From Sapria himalayana (lineage: Eukaryota > Streptophyta > Magnoliopsida > Malpighiales > Rafflesiaceae), in the NCBI GenBank assembly GCA_029783825.1, contig JAREIK010002624.1:111877-175876 (forward strand): DNA of 64,000 nt, in the 5' to 3' direction. Shown in pieces: positions 53,738 through 64,000 of this stretch (positions within the stretch are counted from its first letter, which is position 1; every line of letters starts with the position of its first letter). The position numbers were made by a program, and so were the translations under genes. The notes under the pieces were generated by a model. That model was not told the DNA's origin. It made no database searches and was given only the letters and a program-made list of their open reading frames with translations.

Positions 53738-55983
53738 ATAGATAGATATACCGATAGATAGATAGGTAAACACATTGAAACAGAGAGAGATCGACAAATA
53801 GACATATAAATAGAAAGGTAGATACACTAATTATTAGATAGACAAAAAAATAAACATATGATAGATAGATAGATTGACCAATATACAGATATAGATAGAA
53901 ACATTTAAACTTATTGCCATAAATAGATAAGCTGATAGACAATTATAAAGATAGACTAAAAGGCAATTATATAATTTGATAAATAGACGGATAGCTAAAT
54001 AGATAGATAGACAATTAGATAGTTACACTATTATATAGATATACTAATAGACATAGAAATATAGATAGATTAAAAAATTGATAGATAGATAGATAGATAG
54101 ACAAATAGAAGATGGAAAGATAGATAAATATATAAATGGATAGATTGATAGTAGACATATAGGTAGATTGATAGATTATAAAGATAGATATATAGATACA
54201 TAAACAAATAGTTAGATAGATACATAGATGAATAAATAGGTAGATAGACATACATATAGACATATAGACATATAGACATATTGATAGATTATAAGATAGA
54301 TAAATAGACAGATAGATAGATAGATAGATAGACTATTAGAAAAACAAAAAGTTAAATAATTAAACAAATAGAAAAATTGACAGATAGACAGATGACAAAT
54401 AGATTGTTAATTAGTTAGTGAATTAGATAGATAGAAAGATAAATACATAGATTGATTGATATATAAAAAATTAGATACATAGATAGTTAGATAGATAGAC
54501 AAATAGAAAGGTAAACAAATAGATAGATATAGATAAAAAGATAGACAAATAGATAGATATCCAGATAAAGAGATAGTCATATATATAGTTAGACAAATAT
54601 ATAAATAGATAAATAGACAGAAAGATGGATAAATATATAGACTTATATTCTAATAGACTAATAAAAGATAGATGCATAGATAGATAAATAGAGTGATAAA
54701 TAGATAGATAGATATATATAGACTGATAGAAAAAGAGATTTATAAATAGATAGACATATAGATAGATAGATAGATAAATAGACAGACAAACAAATAGATA
54801 GATAAATAAATGCACAGATATATAGATAAACATATATATAAATAGATAGATTGATAGATAGATAAATAGATAGATAGACATACAAATATATAAATAGACA
54901 TATTTATAGATGGATATATATTTATATATATACTGATTTATTCATAGAAATATTGATAAAAAATAGTTAAATAGTTTGACAGATATATAGATAAATATTT
55001 ATATAGATTTATTGATTAACATATAGACCTATAGAGAAATAGATAGTTAGATAGATAGACATTTAGATAGATAAACTGATAAATAGATAATATATAGAAA
55101 GATAGACAAATAGATAGACATATAGATATTTAGATAGATTAACAATAGATAGATAGATATAAAGACAAATAGATAGACAATTAGATATATTGATAGATAA
55201 ATACATAGACTTATATACAAATAAAGTAAAAGGTATATATAGATATAGAGACATAGCCATATAGACTAATAGATAGATAGATAGATAGGTAGATAGATAG
55301 ATTAATAAATAGATAGAATGAAAGATAGATAGATATATAGATATAGAAAGATAGATAGAAATATATATATATATATATATATAGATAAACACATACACAT
55401 ATATATAGATAATCAGATGGATATATAGACTAATAGATAGATAGAAATTAGTTAGTTAGATAGTTATAGAGATAGATAAATAGAGAGATAGATAGTTAGA
55501 CATTTAGATAAATAATGAGATATATAGATAGATAGATAGATAGACAAATAGACATATAAAAAGAAATATAGAAATACCTATAGAAAGATAGACTGATGGA
55601 AAAATAATTATATAAACAGATAAACATATAGAGTGATAGAAAAATAAATAAATAGAAAGAAAGAATGATAGATAGATATATACACATGTAGAAAAATAGA
55701 ATGATAGATAAATACATAAATAGATATATTGGCTTATAAACTGATAGACTGATACACTAATAGATATTTGGATAGTTAGATAGATAAATATATATATCGA
55801 TATACAAATCGACAATTAGACTGATAGATTGAAGATATATATATATATATATTAAATGACTTATAGACTGATAGAGTAAAATACAAAAAAGATAGATAGT
55901 TAGACAGATAGATAGATTGAAAGATAGATAATTATATAGATAGATAGATTTACACAGATAAATATATAAATAGATAGATAGAT

Positions 55984-56008
<25 letters not shown>
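55984..56008. repeat. (AC)n microsatellite at the end of GATA array 4
   Basis: About 12 AC units follow GATAGATAGAT directly and are followed by ATATA and the element terminus. Confidence 0.9.
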
Positions 56009-56012
<4 letters not shown>

Positions 56013-56014
<2 letters not shown>

Positions 56015-56110
56015 GTGGAACCTCTCTAAATTAATATGATCCGTAGCACAAAAAATTATTAATTAATGGAGGTTATTAAATTATAGAACCTTTACCTAAA
56101 AAAATCAGAA
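56013..56110 (+). mobile_element. Left terminus of an Emigrant/Lemi1-like (pogo, Tc1/mariner superfamily) element, truncated
   Basis: CAGTGGAACCTCTCTAAATT starts directly after a TA dinucleotide, the expected target. It closely resembles the known Emigrant/Lemi1 terminal repeat CAGTAAAACCTCTATAAATT. The following text, with ATTAATTAATGGAGGTTATTAAATTATAG, is the partly self-complementary subterminal pattern typical of these elements. I find no CCACTG partner downstream, so only one end is present. The extent to the right is a guess. Confidence 0.65.
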
Positions 56111-56636
56111 AATAAATCAAAGATATTGCATGATTAATCCATGTAAGCCTCAATAAATTCAACGTCAATTTCTAAAGTTAAAAGTTGTGCTTAAATTAAT
56201 CAACTTATATAATGAAATACCAATGGTCATGACCATGTTTTCAAGAAAGTTTTGCAGGTGTCGAATATCAAAAGTTCCTCACTTGAATTATAAAGGCTAA
56301 TGCATACAGCAGTTGAGTTAATAATTTAACAATAGATATACAGACAGAAAGATGACTATTTTATCATGTCATAGAAATCTCCATGTATTTTTAGATCTAT
56401 ATACAATATATGTTGAAGGGGATAAGAGATATATATATATATCTATATATATCTTCAAAATTATTAGACATATAGGTATCAATAATAAAAATATAGATAG
56501 ACAAGTTGAAGCTCGGTCTATCCTTCTACAAATAAAGTTAATCTATTATACATACATATATCCATTTCTAAAAGATTCTTGTTTTTCAAATATAAATCTC
56601 TCTATCAATCTTTTTTATTAAGTAACAAAAATGGTG
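56111..56636. other. Unique spacer between oppositely oriented tetranucleotide arrays
   Basis: About 0.5 kb of AT-rich unique sequence, possibly the interior of the truncated pogo-like element. No coding motif is recognised. A short TATATATATATCTATATATAT stretch near 56430 is near-palindromic. Confidence 0.45.
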
Positions 56637-56698
56637 TTTGTCTATCTATTTGTTTATATATATGCCAATCAATTTTTCTTTCAATCTATCTATTCATC

Positions 56699-56729
<31 letters not shown>

Positions 56730-58650
56730 TTGTCAATCTGGCTATCTATCTTTTTATCTATCTTCCTATATAACTATCTGTCTATATATTTATCTAACTA
56801 TCTATCTATATGTCTATCTATCAGTCAATCTATCTTTCTATCTATCTATATGTCTTTTTTATATATCTATTTGTCTATTTATCATTGTATCAATCTTTCT
56901 ATCATCTATCTATCATTTTATTTATCTGCATATCTATCTATCTATCTATCAATTTATCTATTCATATATCTTTTTGTCTATCTATCTATTTATCTATCTG
57001 ACTATCTATCTGTTTAAATATCTGTCTATATTTCAATATATCTATTTGTCTATTTATTTGTTTATCTATTTTTTTATTTATATACATATCTATTTGATTA
57101 TCTATATGTTAATCAATCTATTTGTCTATATATCTATCTATATATCAATCGATCTTTTTAACAAAGTGTCAATAATTCAATCTATCTATATGTCTAGCAT
57201 CCTATCTATCTATCTATATTTATATCTTTTTATCTGTCTATCAATCTTTCAATCTATCTATCTAACTATATGTTTATCTATCTTTGTATCTATCTTTTTA
57301 TCTGTCTTTATCGATCTATCAATCTATTTTTCTATCTATCTATCTATCTATCTATCTATTTTCTATCTAACTATCTATCTTTTTCATCTAACTATGCGTC
57401 TATCTATATCTATCTATCTTTCTTTCTTTCTATTAGTCTATTTATATGTATATTTATTTGTCTATCAATATGTCTATATATTTGTATATCTATCTATCTA
57501 TCTATCTATATGTCTAACTATCTATCTATCTATATGTCAAACTATCTTTTTATATGTCTATCTATCTGATTATTTATTTGAATATCTATTTATTTATCGA
57601 TGAATAATTTTATAATTTGACTATCTATTTTTCTATCTATTTATATATCAATCTCTCTATCAATCTATCTATTAATCTATATATCTATCTATCTATCTTT
57701 CTTTCTTTCTATTTTCTCTTTGTCAGTAAATTTATATTTTTCTCATTCTATCAATCTGTCTATCTGTCAATGTGTTAGTCTTTCTTTCTATTTGTCTATA
57801 TATCTATAAGTCTATCTATATGCATGTTTATCTATATGTCTGTCTATTTGTCTTCTATCTATCAATCTATCTATATATTTGTCAATCTATCTATTTATCT
57901 ATTTATCTGTCTATAGACCTATCTATTTATCTGGAAATTTTCTCTCTATCTATCTGTCTATTATCTGTTTATCTTTTTATGTAACTATCTATCTATCTAT
58001 TTGTCTATCTATCTTTCTGTGTGTCTATCTTTCTATTTATATTTTTATCTATTTATTTATTTTTCAATCAATCAATCAATCTATCTACCTTTCTATCTTT
58101 CTATTTGTTTATTGATCTGTGTATTTATTATCTAACTATATGTCTATTTATTAATGTATCTATCTATCTATATATATTATATATTTATCATTCTATATAT
58201 CTATCTATCTATCTCTCTCTCTATTTATCTATCTATTTATAAATAAATAAATAAATATATATATATATATATATTTATGTATATATATATCTATCTATAT
58301 ATCTATTAAATATCTATCTTTTTTCTATCTATATATTTGTCTATCTATATATCTATCTGTCTATCTATCTGTCTATCTATGTATCTATCTATCTATTTAT
58401 CTATGTGTTTATGTATCTATTTAACTATCTTTCTCCCAAACTATAATTGTTTCTATTTGTCTATCTATCTAACTATACGTCTATCTATCTTTATATCTAT
58501 TTCTCTATATATCTTTCTATCTATTTATCTATATATCACTCTATTTAATTAGCGATCAATTTGTCTAACTATTTGTCTTTCTATCTAACTATTTATCTAT
58601 CTATCTATTTGTATAGCTATCTATCTATCTATTTGTATAGTTATCTATCT
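56637..58650. repeat. Tetranucleotide array 5 in inverted orientation (TATC on the + strand), about 2.0 kb
   Basis: The repeat reads TCTATCTATCTA on the + strand, the reverse complement of all arrays to its left. It shows the same kind of variants (TGTC, TTTC, AATC). The long frame at 56638-57603 is now on the + strand, as expected for the inversion. It ends at the poly(T) of the LINE. Confidence 0.93.
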
Positions 58651-59891
58651 TTTTTTTAATAAAATATTATTTTATTAATAATAATCCTCTCTTTTGGCGG
58701 AGGAATACCATTAATACAAACTATCATCTACCCTTAGCCCTTTTACACCCATTCTTCAAATAGAGATAAAATACATTTAACCAATCTAATAAAATGTAAT
58801 TTTATTTGTGCTATGGCTATGTTAATCTATGTCTCCTATCTTTACCTTTTTGTGCAAGGAGATATTCCTTCTGAAAGTTAATGACTATCCTTATGATGTT
58901 AGCTTATCCCTTGTCTTGCTTTAACAATCTTTCGATGAGTATAATAAGCTTTATTTTGCTTCTTTCTATGTTTCGGTGCTTCTAAATGTCTCTTTTAAAT
59001 CTGAATATGATTCTCCCTCCAGCATTTTTAGCTAATTCGAATCTTGAGTCATCTCGTGCCTTCTTTAATTTTTAGCTTAATATTCTCCTTCCAATGTCTT
59101 ATAATGGTAGCTGGGTTTTTGAACATCTTTATAAGCTGTCCTCCCAAGTGATTATTGTTGAATGCTGTTATTTATATCCTGATTAACCATTCACCTACAA
59201 TTTGTCTGCCCTGCACAAAATCAATTCTATTATACACATAATTAAAACCTTGTATCCCCCCTTCCATGTTCAAACCAATTAGAAATTGGCATGATACTTC
59301 AGGGATAGCTCCATTGCTATTCAGAATTGTTTGATATGCTCTGCTTTCTTCCATCATTTTGCTTTTCATTCCTTCACTATCCTCTTTAACTTTTATAGCT
59401 TGCACCTATATATTACAGACTTCCCACATACAACTAGAAACAGACTTCCAGCAACACCCATTTTAAAACAACAGACTTCCAGCAACACACACTTAATGAC
59501 ATAGACCTCCAGAAAAATAGCACAGACTTCCAGCAATTAGACTCTATATAATACCCACTACTAACAATACCATTTAAACATATCTAGCCTTCCAATCAGA
59601 ATAGTCCACAAAGCTATGGACATCCAGAATCATATGTACCTGCAGAGCATATTACATATCTATACATCCATTATCTTTTCCCAAACCAGTCCCCTAATGT
59701 TATTTCAATTAGTTTCGGTTTCTTCTTTCCTTTCTACCTCTAGAAAACAACAGAAAAGCAGAAAAAAAAAACAAACAGAAAAACAAAAGCCACTTACCTT
59801 ATCTCGAACGTCCCTCAGGACCATGGTGATCTCTTTTACGGTCTTATTTTCCTATTTGAATGGCAAGTTCTAATTAATATTTTTATTTTTT
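58651..59891 (-). other. LINE 3' region (about 1.2 kb)
   Basis: Non-coding tail between the ORF2 stop and the A-run. The minus-strand frame at 59172-59405 (77 codons, starting MQAIKVKEDSEG) has ordinary protein-like composition, but I recognise no relative and it may be chance. The region also holds a decayed minisatellite at 59416-59540. Confidence 0.6.
59416..59540. repeat. Decayed minisatellite in the LINE 3' region
   Basis: CAGACTTCCAGCAACAC-like words begin at 59416, 59441, 59472, about 59501 (variant AGACCTCCAG) and 59523, spaced 21-31 bp apart. Confidence 0.7.
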
Positions 59892-62800
59892 CTAATTTAA
59901 AGTAAAATCTTTACTATCAAGTTTTAATATTCCAGTAAATTTTTTTGGTAAATTCTCTTCATTATAATCCTGATCACCTTTCTTTTTTCCCTCTTTAGCT
60001 AAAATATCTGCTAATGCATTCGCCTCTTTGAAAATGTGCTTTATGGAAAAGTTTAGAAAGTACATATCATTTAGAATATCCTCTATGTCATCTTCATATT
60101 TTCACATCTTTGTCTGCTTTTTGATTAAATTAACAACAATTTTCGAATCTATTTGAATATCTATATTTTTAATTTCTAGTTTTCTACATAACTTAATTCT
60201 CTCTCTTAAAGCTAATATCTCAGCATGAACGGCCAAGGATGCTTGCATCTTTCTACCGAAGGCTAATATTAACCATCCTTTCAAATCTCTAATAACTCCT
60301 CCACCTCCTGCTTCGCCCATATCTCTATCGAAGCTACCATCTGTGTTTAGAGCTATACTACCTTGAGGTTGTTTTTCCCATTTTATACATATTACTTTTA
60401 ATTGTTTAGGTTGATTTTCTTTTAGATTCCAAAAAATTAAGGTTTCTTTATCCCTCTTCGAGCCTTGACTTTTTATAGGGTTCAATTCTGAAATTTTACT
60501 TGTTTCTTCTTTAATATCTTTCCAGATATCTTCTATTATCATTTTATAACCTTCGAATCTACTTTTATTTCTAGCCTTCCAAATGCACCAGATAACTAAT
60601 AATGGACACATTGATTTTAATCCATTTCTGCACTGGACTAGAAACTTTTAGATTAATCCATTTTTGAAGCCTACGTTTCAAGTTTAGATGTTCATATTTT
60701 AAATTCATTTCTAAACCTAGTCTTTTCCATAACTCCGCTGCCACTCTCCCGTGTGAAAGGAGATGGTCCAATGTTTCAATTTCATTTAAGCAACACTCGC
60801 ATCTAGATACCAGCTTAATACCTTTTTTCTTTAAATTATTGTCAATTGGGATAATATTAGATAAAACTTTCCCCATAAAAGTTTTAATTTTTTGGGGATT
60901 ATCATTATTCCAAGCCCATTTGAATAATGTATGTTCTTTTAACTTTTTTCTTAATACATTTTTTACCATTTTTAGTCAAAATGCTCCATCCGAGCTTAAA
61001 TTCCATTTCCATCCTTTTTTAGTAAGTGTAGAAAATCTATCAACTAATTCTTTTTGATTAAGCATTTGTGTCCATATCTGTGAACACTTACTTTTATTCT
61101 TTACTGTATTGATATCATCCTTAATACAATATTTTGCCCTCATAAATTTGACCATAGACTGTTATTTTCTTTCAACCTCCACCATCTCTTGCTTGCTCCT
61201 GCTTTTGCTAAATCTATAAGATTGACAAAAGCCAATCCAGCTTCTTGAACTGGGTAGCATAAGTCTCTCCATTTTTTCCAGTGTAATTTATATTTCCCCT
61301 CTTTTTTTCCGCATAAAAAGTTAGCTAATTCTTTTTCAATTTTTTTAATAATACAAATTGAAGGTTGAATTATCATAATATTATGCATTAGAAGACTTTC
61401 TAAAACATGTTTTATTAAAGTAATTCTTCCTCCCATACTTAAATATTCCTCTTTCCATCCCGAGATTTTCTTATTTAACTTATTTAATAAAAATTCTAAA
61501 TATACTATCTTAAGTTTACCTTCATATATCGGGCAGCCCAAATAGATCATTTCTTTTTTATTATGGGAGAAACCTGAAATGTTTTTGATTTTATGAGCTA
61601 ATGCAATTGGAGCCTTATGTGATATCGTGTATTAGCATTTTCTTTTATTTAATTTTTGTCCTGTTTCTTCCTCCATGCATTTCAATAAGTTCATCAGATT
61701 ATGTAGTGATTTGCTACTGCCATTAGTGAATATAATTACATTATCTGCATATGCAAGGCAACTCACTAATGGAGTATTCCTCGGCTGTCTGAATGTGCCT
61801 ATCCTACCATTCCTCATTTTATCTTTAAGGTTAACTATTAAGAGTTCCAGATAAATGTTAAATAATGATGGTGAAAGTGGATCACCCTGTCTTAAACCTC
61901 TAACTAGTATTATTTCTTCTCCTACCTTTCCATTTGTGATAATTCTAGCCCATGTATTAGAAATACATCTATAAATCAAATCTATCCATGTTTCAGAGAA
62001 ACTCATCTTTCTCATGATAGAACAGAGAATGCTTCATTCTACTCTATCAAAAGCCTTGGATAGATCCAATTTTATAATAACATTTTGCCCTCTTGTTTTG
62101 GATCCTATTTCTCTACTCATTTCTTTAGCCAAGTAAATATTTTTCATTATTAATCTATTTTTCATAAAACCGGTTTGTTCTTCAGAAATAATTTTAGGTA
62201 AAATTGAATTTAATCTATTTTGTAAAATTTCAGATACAATTTTGTAAATAGTGTTGCATAGGCTTATTGGTCTAAAATCCTCCCCTTTCTGTGGATTCTC
62301 TATTTTAGGTATGAGAATAATGTGAAAACTTTTCCATTTTTTTCCAAATTCAGCCCCACAAAATATACTATTAAGTACTTTTTCTATATCCTTCTTTATT
62401 ATATCCCAACAGGCTTGGAAAAAATAGTTGTTCCATCCATCCGGTCCAGCTGCACTATCTTTGTTCATACTATATATCGCTGTTTTGATTTCTTCTTCTT
62501 CTGGATATTTAGTTAGCATGTTATTATCTTTTATGGTGATTTTATTTTCTATGTTTTTTAAAAGTGAATTTCCTTTTAGTTCTCTTATTCCACTTAATTG
62601 GTTTTCAAAAAATTTTGTAAAATAGTTTTGAATGTCTCAATCTTTTTCAAGCCATTCTTCCTTATTATCTTTAATACCTCTAATTCTATGTTTCTGATAT
62701 TTTAACTTAGCTATTTTTTGAAAAAACTTTGTATTTTTATCACATTCTTTAAGCCATTTAATTTTAGATTTTTGTTTCCAAAAAACCTCTTCCATTAATA

Positions 62801-63700
62801 TTTTTAGATTTAATTCTGCTTGTGCCTTGCTAAGAGCACTTCTATTGTCTATATTTTGAGTTTTTTCAAATTCTATTTCTCTTTTTAATACTAGTTCCTC
62901 TGCATCTTTTATATTTTTAATTATATTCCCAAAAGTATCCTTATTCCATTTTTTTAATTCAACTTTTAATCTACTCAACTTATTATTTAATATTTGAATA
63001 GGATTTCCTAATGTCTCTTTATTCCAGGACTGTTTCACCATCTTTAAAAAATCATGGTGTAAACACCAAGAATTCTGGAATCTAAAAGAACCTCCTGTAT
63101 GAGTAGATTTTTTAATCATGATTAATAATGGGCTGTGATCAGAGCAGGTTTGTTTAAGTGCTTCACTTCTGTAGAGCAAACTTGATCTAGCCATTTAAAA
63201 TTAAATAAGACTCTATCCAGTCTCGCCCATATTGTGCCTTTTTTCCTCCAGTTATTACACCATGTAAAATGTGAGCCTAAAAATTTAGCTTCTATTAATT
63301 TTGTTTTATTTATTATATCATTAAAGTGAGACATCCCTCCTTTATTTGGTGTCCTACCACCCTTCTTTTCTTTAAGACTTCTAACTATATTAAAATCTCC
63401 ACCGATAATCCAAGGCTTTTTTTCCATCGAAATTTTATTCATTTCCTCCAATAATTCTTTTCTCTCTTCTCTTTTATTCTTTGCATAAATTATTGTTATT
63501 ATTTCATTTTCATCTTGACATAAACTAAAGTTTATTAGTTGGTTAGTTTCTTTTAATATTTTTATATGTAAGTTATCTTTCCATAAAATCCAAATTTTTC
63601 CATTATTATTAGCATACCCATTTTCAAATCCTAATAAATTTTTATAATAATTTAGCTGAGCTTTATCCACCATAGGTTCAGCTATCGAAATGAGATTAAT
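59892..63700 (-). pseudogene. LINE ORF2: endonuclease, reverse transcriptase, zf-RVT, RNase H (broken)
   Basis: The product nicks target DNA and copies the element RNA. On the minus strand, in order: AP endonuclease from about 63690 (IAEPMV, GGDFN, ARLDRVLF, SDHSPL). The reverse transcriptase lies at about 62520-61640 (AAGPDGW, ILIPKI, FRPISLCN, KIVSEILQNR, LDLSKAFDRVE, LRQGDPLSPSLFNIYLE, AYADN). The thumb follows (MIYLGCPIYEGK, at 61550), then zf-RVT (IKTFMGKVL, CECC, at about 60890-60780). RNase H runs from 60340 (NTDGSF, HAEILALRE, IQIDSK, KHIFKEANALADILA) to the TAG at 59892. In-frame stops lie at 62637, 62034, 61632, 60976 and 60102. Frame shifts lie near 63146, 61145 and 60612. The catalytic YADD reads YADN. 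The N-terminus before IAEP is disrupted. Otherwise the frame is well kept, suggesting a fairly young copy. Confidence 0.9.
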
Positions 63701-63739
63701 TTAATGCATATATATTAGTTTTTTTATTCTATTTCTTGA

Positions 63740-63771
63740 GGGGGGGAGGGGGGGGGGGGGGGGGGGGGGGG
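63740..63771. repeat. Guanine homopolymer run (7 G, A, 24 G)
   Basis: On the LINE sense strand this is a poly(C) tract. It sits between the ORF1-like tail and the ORF2 endonuclease, where the first ORF2 codons would be expected. Nothing else in the window has a comparable homopolymer. Confidence 0.95.
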
Positions 63772-63804
63772 TTTGCTATTCCCCTAATAATCCAATAGAT
63801 GTAC

Positions 63805-63999
63805 TTATACATTTCTTATGGATTTAGCATTTGCTCTAGTGGTGCATTTAGTTTCGTATATCTTATTCAAATGCTTTTTTTTCATGCTTCTAGGTTTTCT
63901 TATTGAGCTTAGTTCTTGTTCCTTCTCATCTTTCCAATCCCTACCCAATTGAATGGCCATTATTTTAAGTTCTTCAATTGCCCAATCTCTATTTCCCAT
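63805..63999 (-). CDS. Possible C-terminal end of LINE ORF1 (partial, runs off the window)
   Basis: A minus-strand frame of at least 64 codons enters from the right edge and stops at 63805. It is upstream of ORF2 in the LINE's own orientation, the position of ORF1. Its end is basic and Lys/Arg-rich (RKPRSMKKKHLNKIYETKC), consistent with an RNA-binding ORF1 tail. No zinc knuckle is visible in this part. The assignment rests on position and composition only; the true start lies outside the window. Confidence 0.45.
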   Translation of the reverse strand: MGNRDWAIEELKIMAIQLGRDWKDEKEQELSSIRKPRSMKKKHLNKIYETKCTTRANAKSIRNV

Positions 64000-64000
64000 A

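Larger units (their letters stand above)
43361..56012. repeat. Degenerate GATA array 4, about 12.65 kb
   Basis: The same satellite family and orientation as arrays 2 and 3, with the same variant words and interspersed TA runs. It ends in a 25-bp AC run next to a pogo-like element terminus. The long minus-strand frames (for example 292 codons at 44898-45776 and 319 at 47984-48943) are stop-free by composition only. Confidence 0.95.
58651..63999 (-). mobile_element. L1-type LINE, minus strand, 5' end beyond the window
   Basis: The 3' end is at the left: on the minus strand the element closes with GGTATTCCTCCGCCAAAAGA, an AT-rich tail and an A-run next to TATC repeat, as expected for target-primed insertion. 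Going right there follow a ~1.2-kb 3' region and a lightly damaged ORF2. That ORF carries an endonuclease, reverse transcriptase, zf-RVT and the RNase H found in many plant L1 lineages. A possible ORF1 tail comes next. Over 5.3 kb is present, so the copy is close to full length, not a short 5'-truncated one. Confidence 0.9.

Noticed and set aside
43489..56005. Frames of up to 319 codons on the minus strand in array 4
   Set aside because: Repeat-derived. The products overlap in several frames and share the same YLSI periodicity.
56638..57603. 321-codon + strand frame, the longest in the window
   Set aside because: It lies wholly in the inverted TATC array and has the same repeat-derived composition.

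Overview
This is a nuclear plant DNA window, most likely from a flowering plant with an AT-rich, repeat-laden genome. The evidence is the element content: an En/Spm (CACTA) element with TNP2 and Ptta/En/Spm transposase relatives, an L1-type LINE carrying the plant-style C-terminal RNase H, a long LTR with a tRNA-iMet-like primer site, and a terminus of the Emigrant/Lemi1 (pogo-like) kind. I cannot name the species. Host coding content is minimal: the last 111 codons of an ARF1-type small GTPase at the left edge, and a weak candidate for a spliced minus-strand gene end at 8.4-9.2 kb.

Layout. 1-593: ARF1 C-terminal part plus a UTR-like tail. 600-4430: AT-rich repeats (a ~505-bp tandem satellite, a 206-bp duplication, TGTACATATA palindromes) and a small GC-rich island. 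4433-5118 and 9390-11614: degenerate GATA arrays with mostly gene-poor AT-rich DNA between them. 11615-27262: a ~15.6-kb CACTA element with an intact left terminus, subterminal repeats at both ends, decayed tnp2-like and Transposase_24-like genes on the + strand, and a triplicated 0.8-1.0-kb unit carrying expanding GC-rich triplet tracts. 27263-40206: GATA array. 40207-43360: a 1.5-kb LTR, its primer site and a non-coding internal stretch with no second LTR. 43361-56012: GATA array. 56013-56640: pogo-like terminus and short unique DNA. 56637-58650: the same repeat in the opposite orientation (TATC). 58651-63999: a minus-strand L1-type LINE running off the right edge.

The central observation is that about 30 kb of the window is one degenerate GATA-family tetranucleotide satellite. 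Removing the CACTA element and the LTR block joins three arrays of the same orientation into one ~27.9-kb tract. The window therefore reads as a tetranucleotide satellite block used as an insertion site by at least four element classes. All element genes seen here are broken, although the LINE frame is only lightly damaged. The many long Tyr-Leu-Ser-Ile-rich open frames on the minus strand are by-products of the repeat, not genes.
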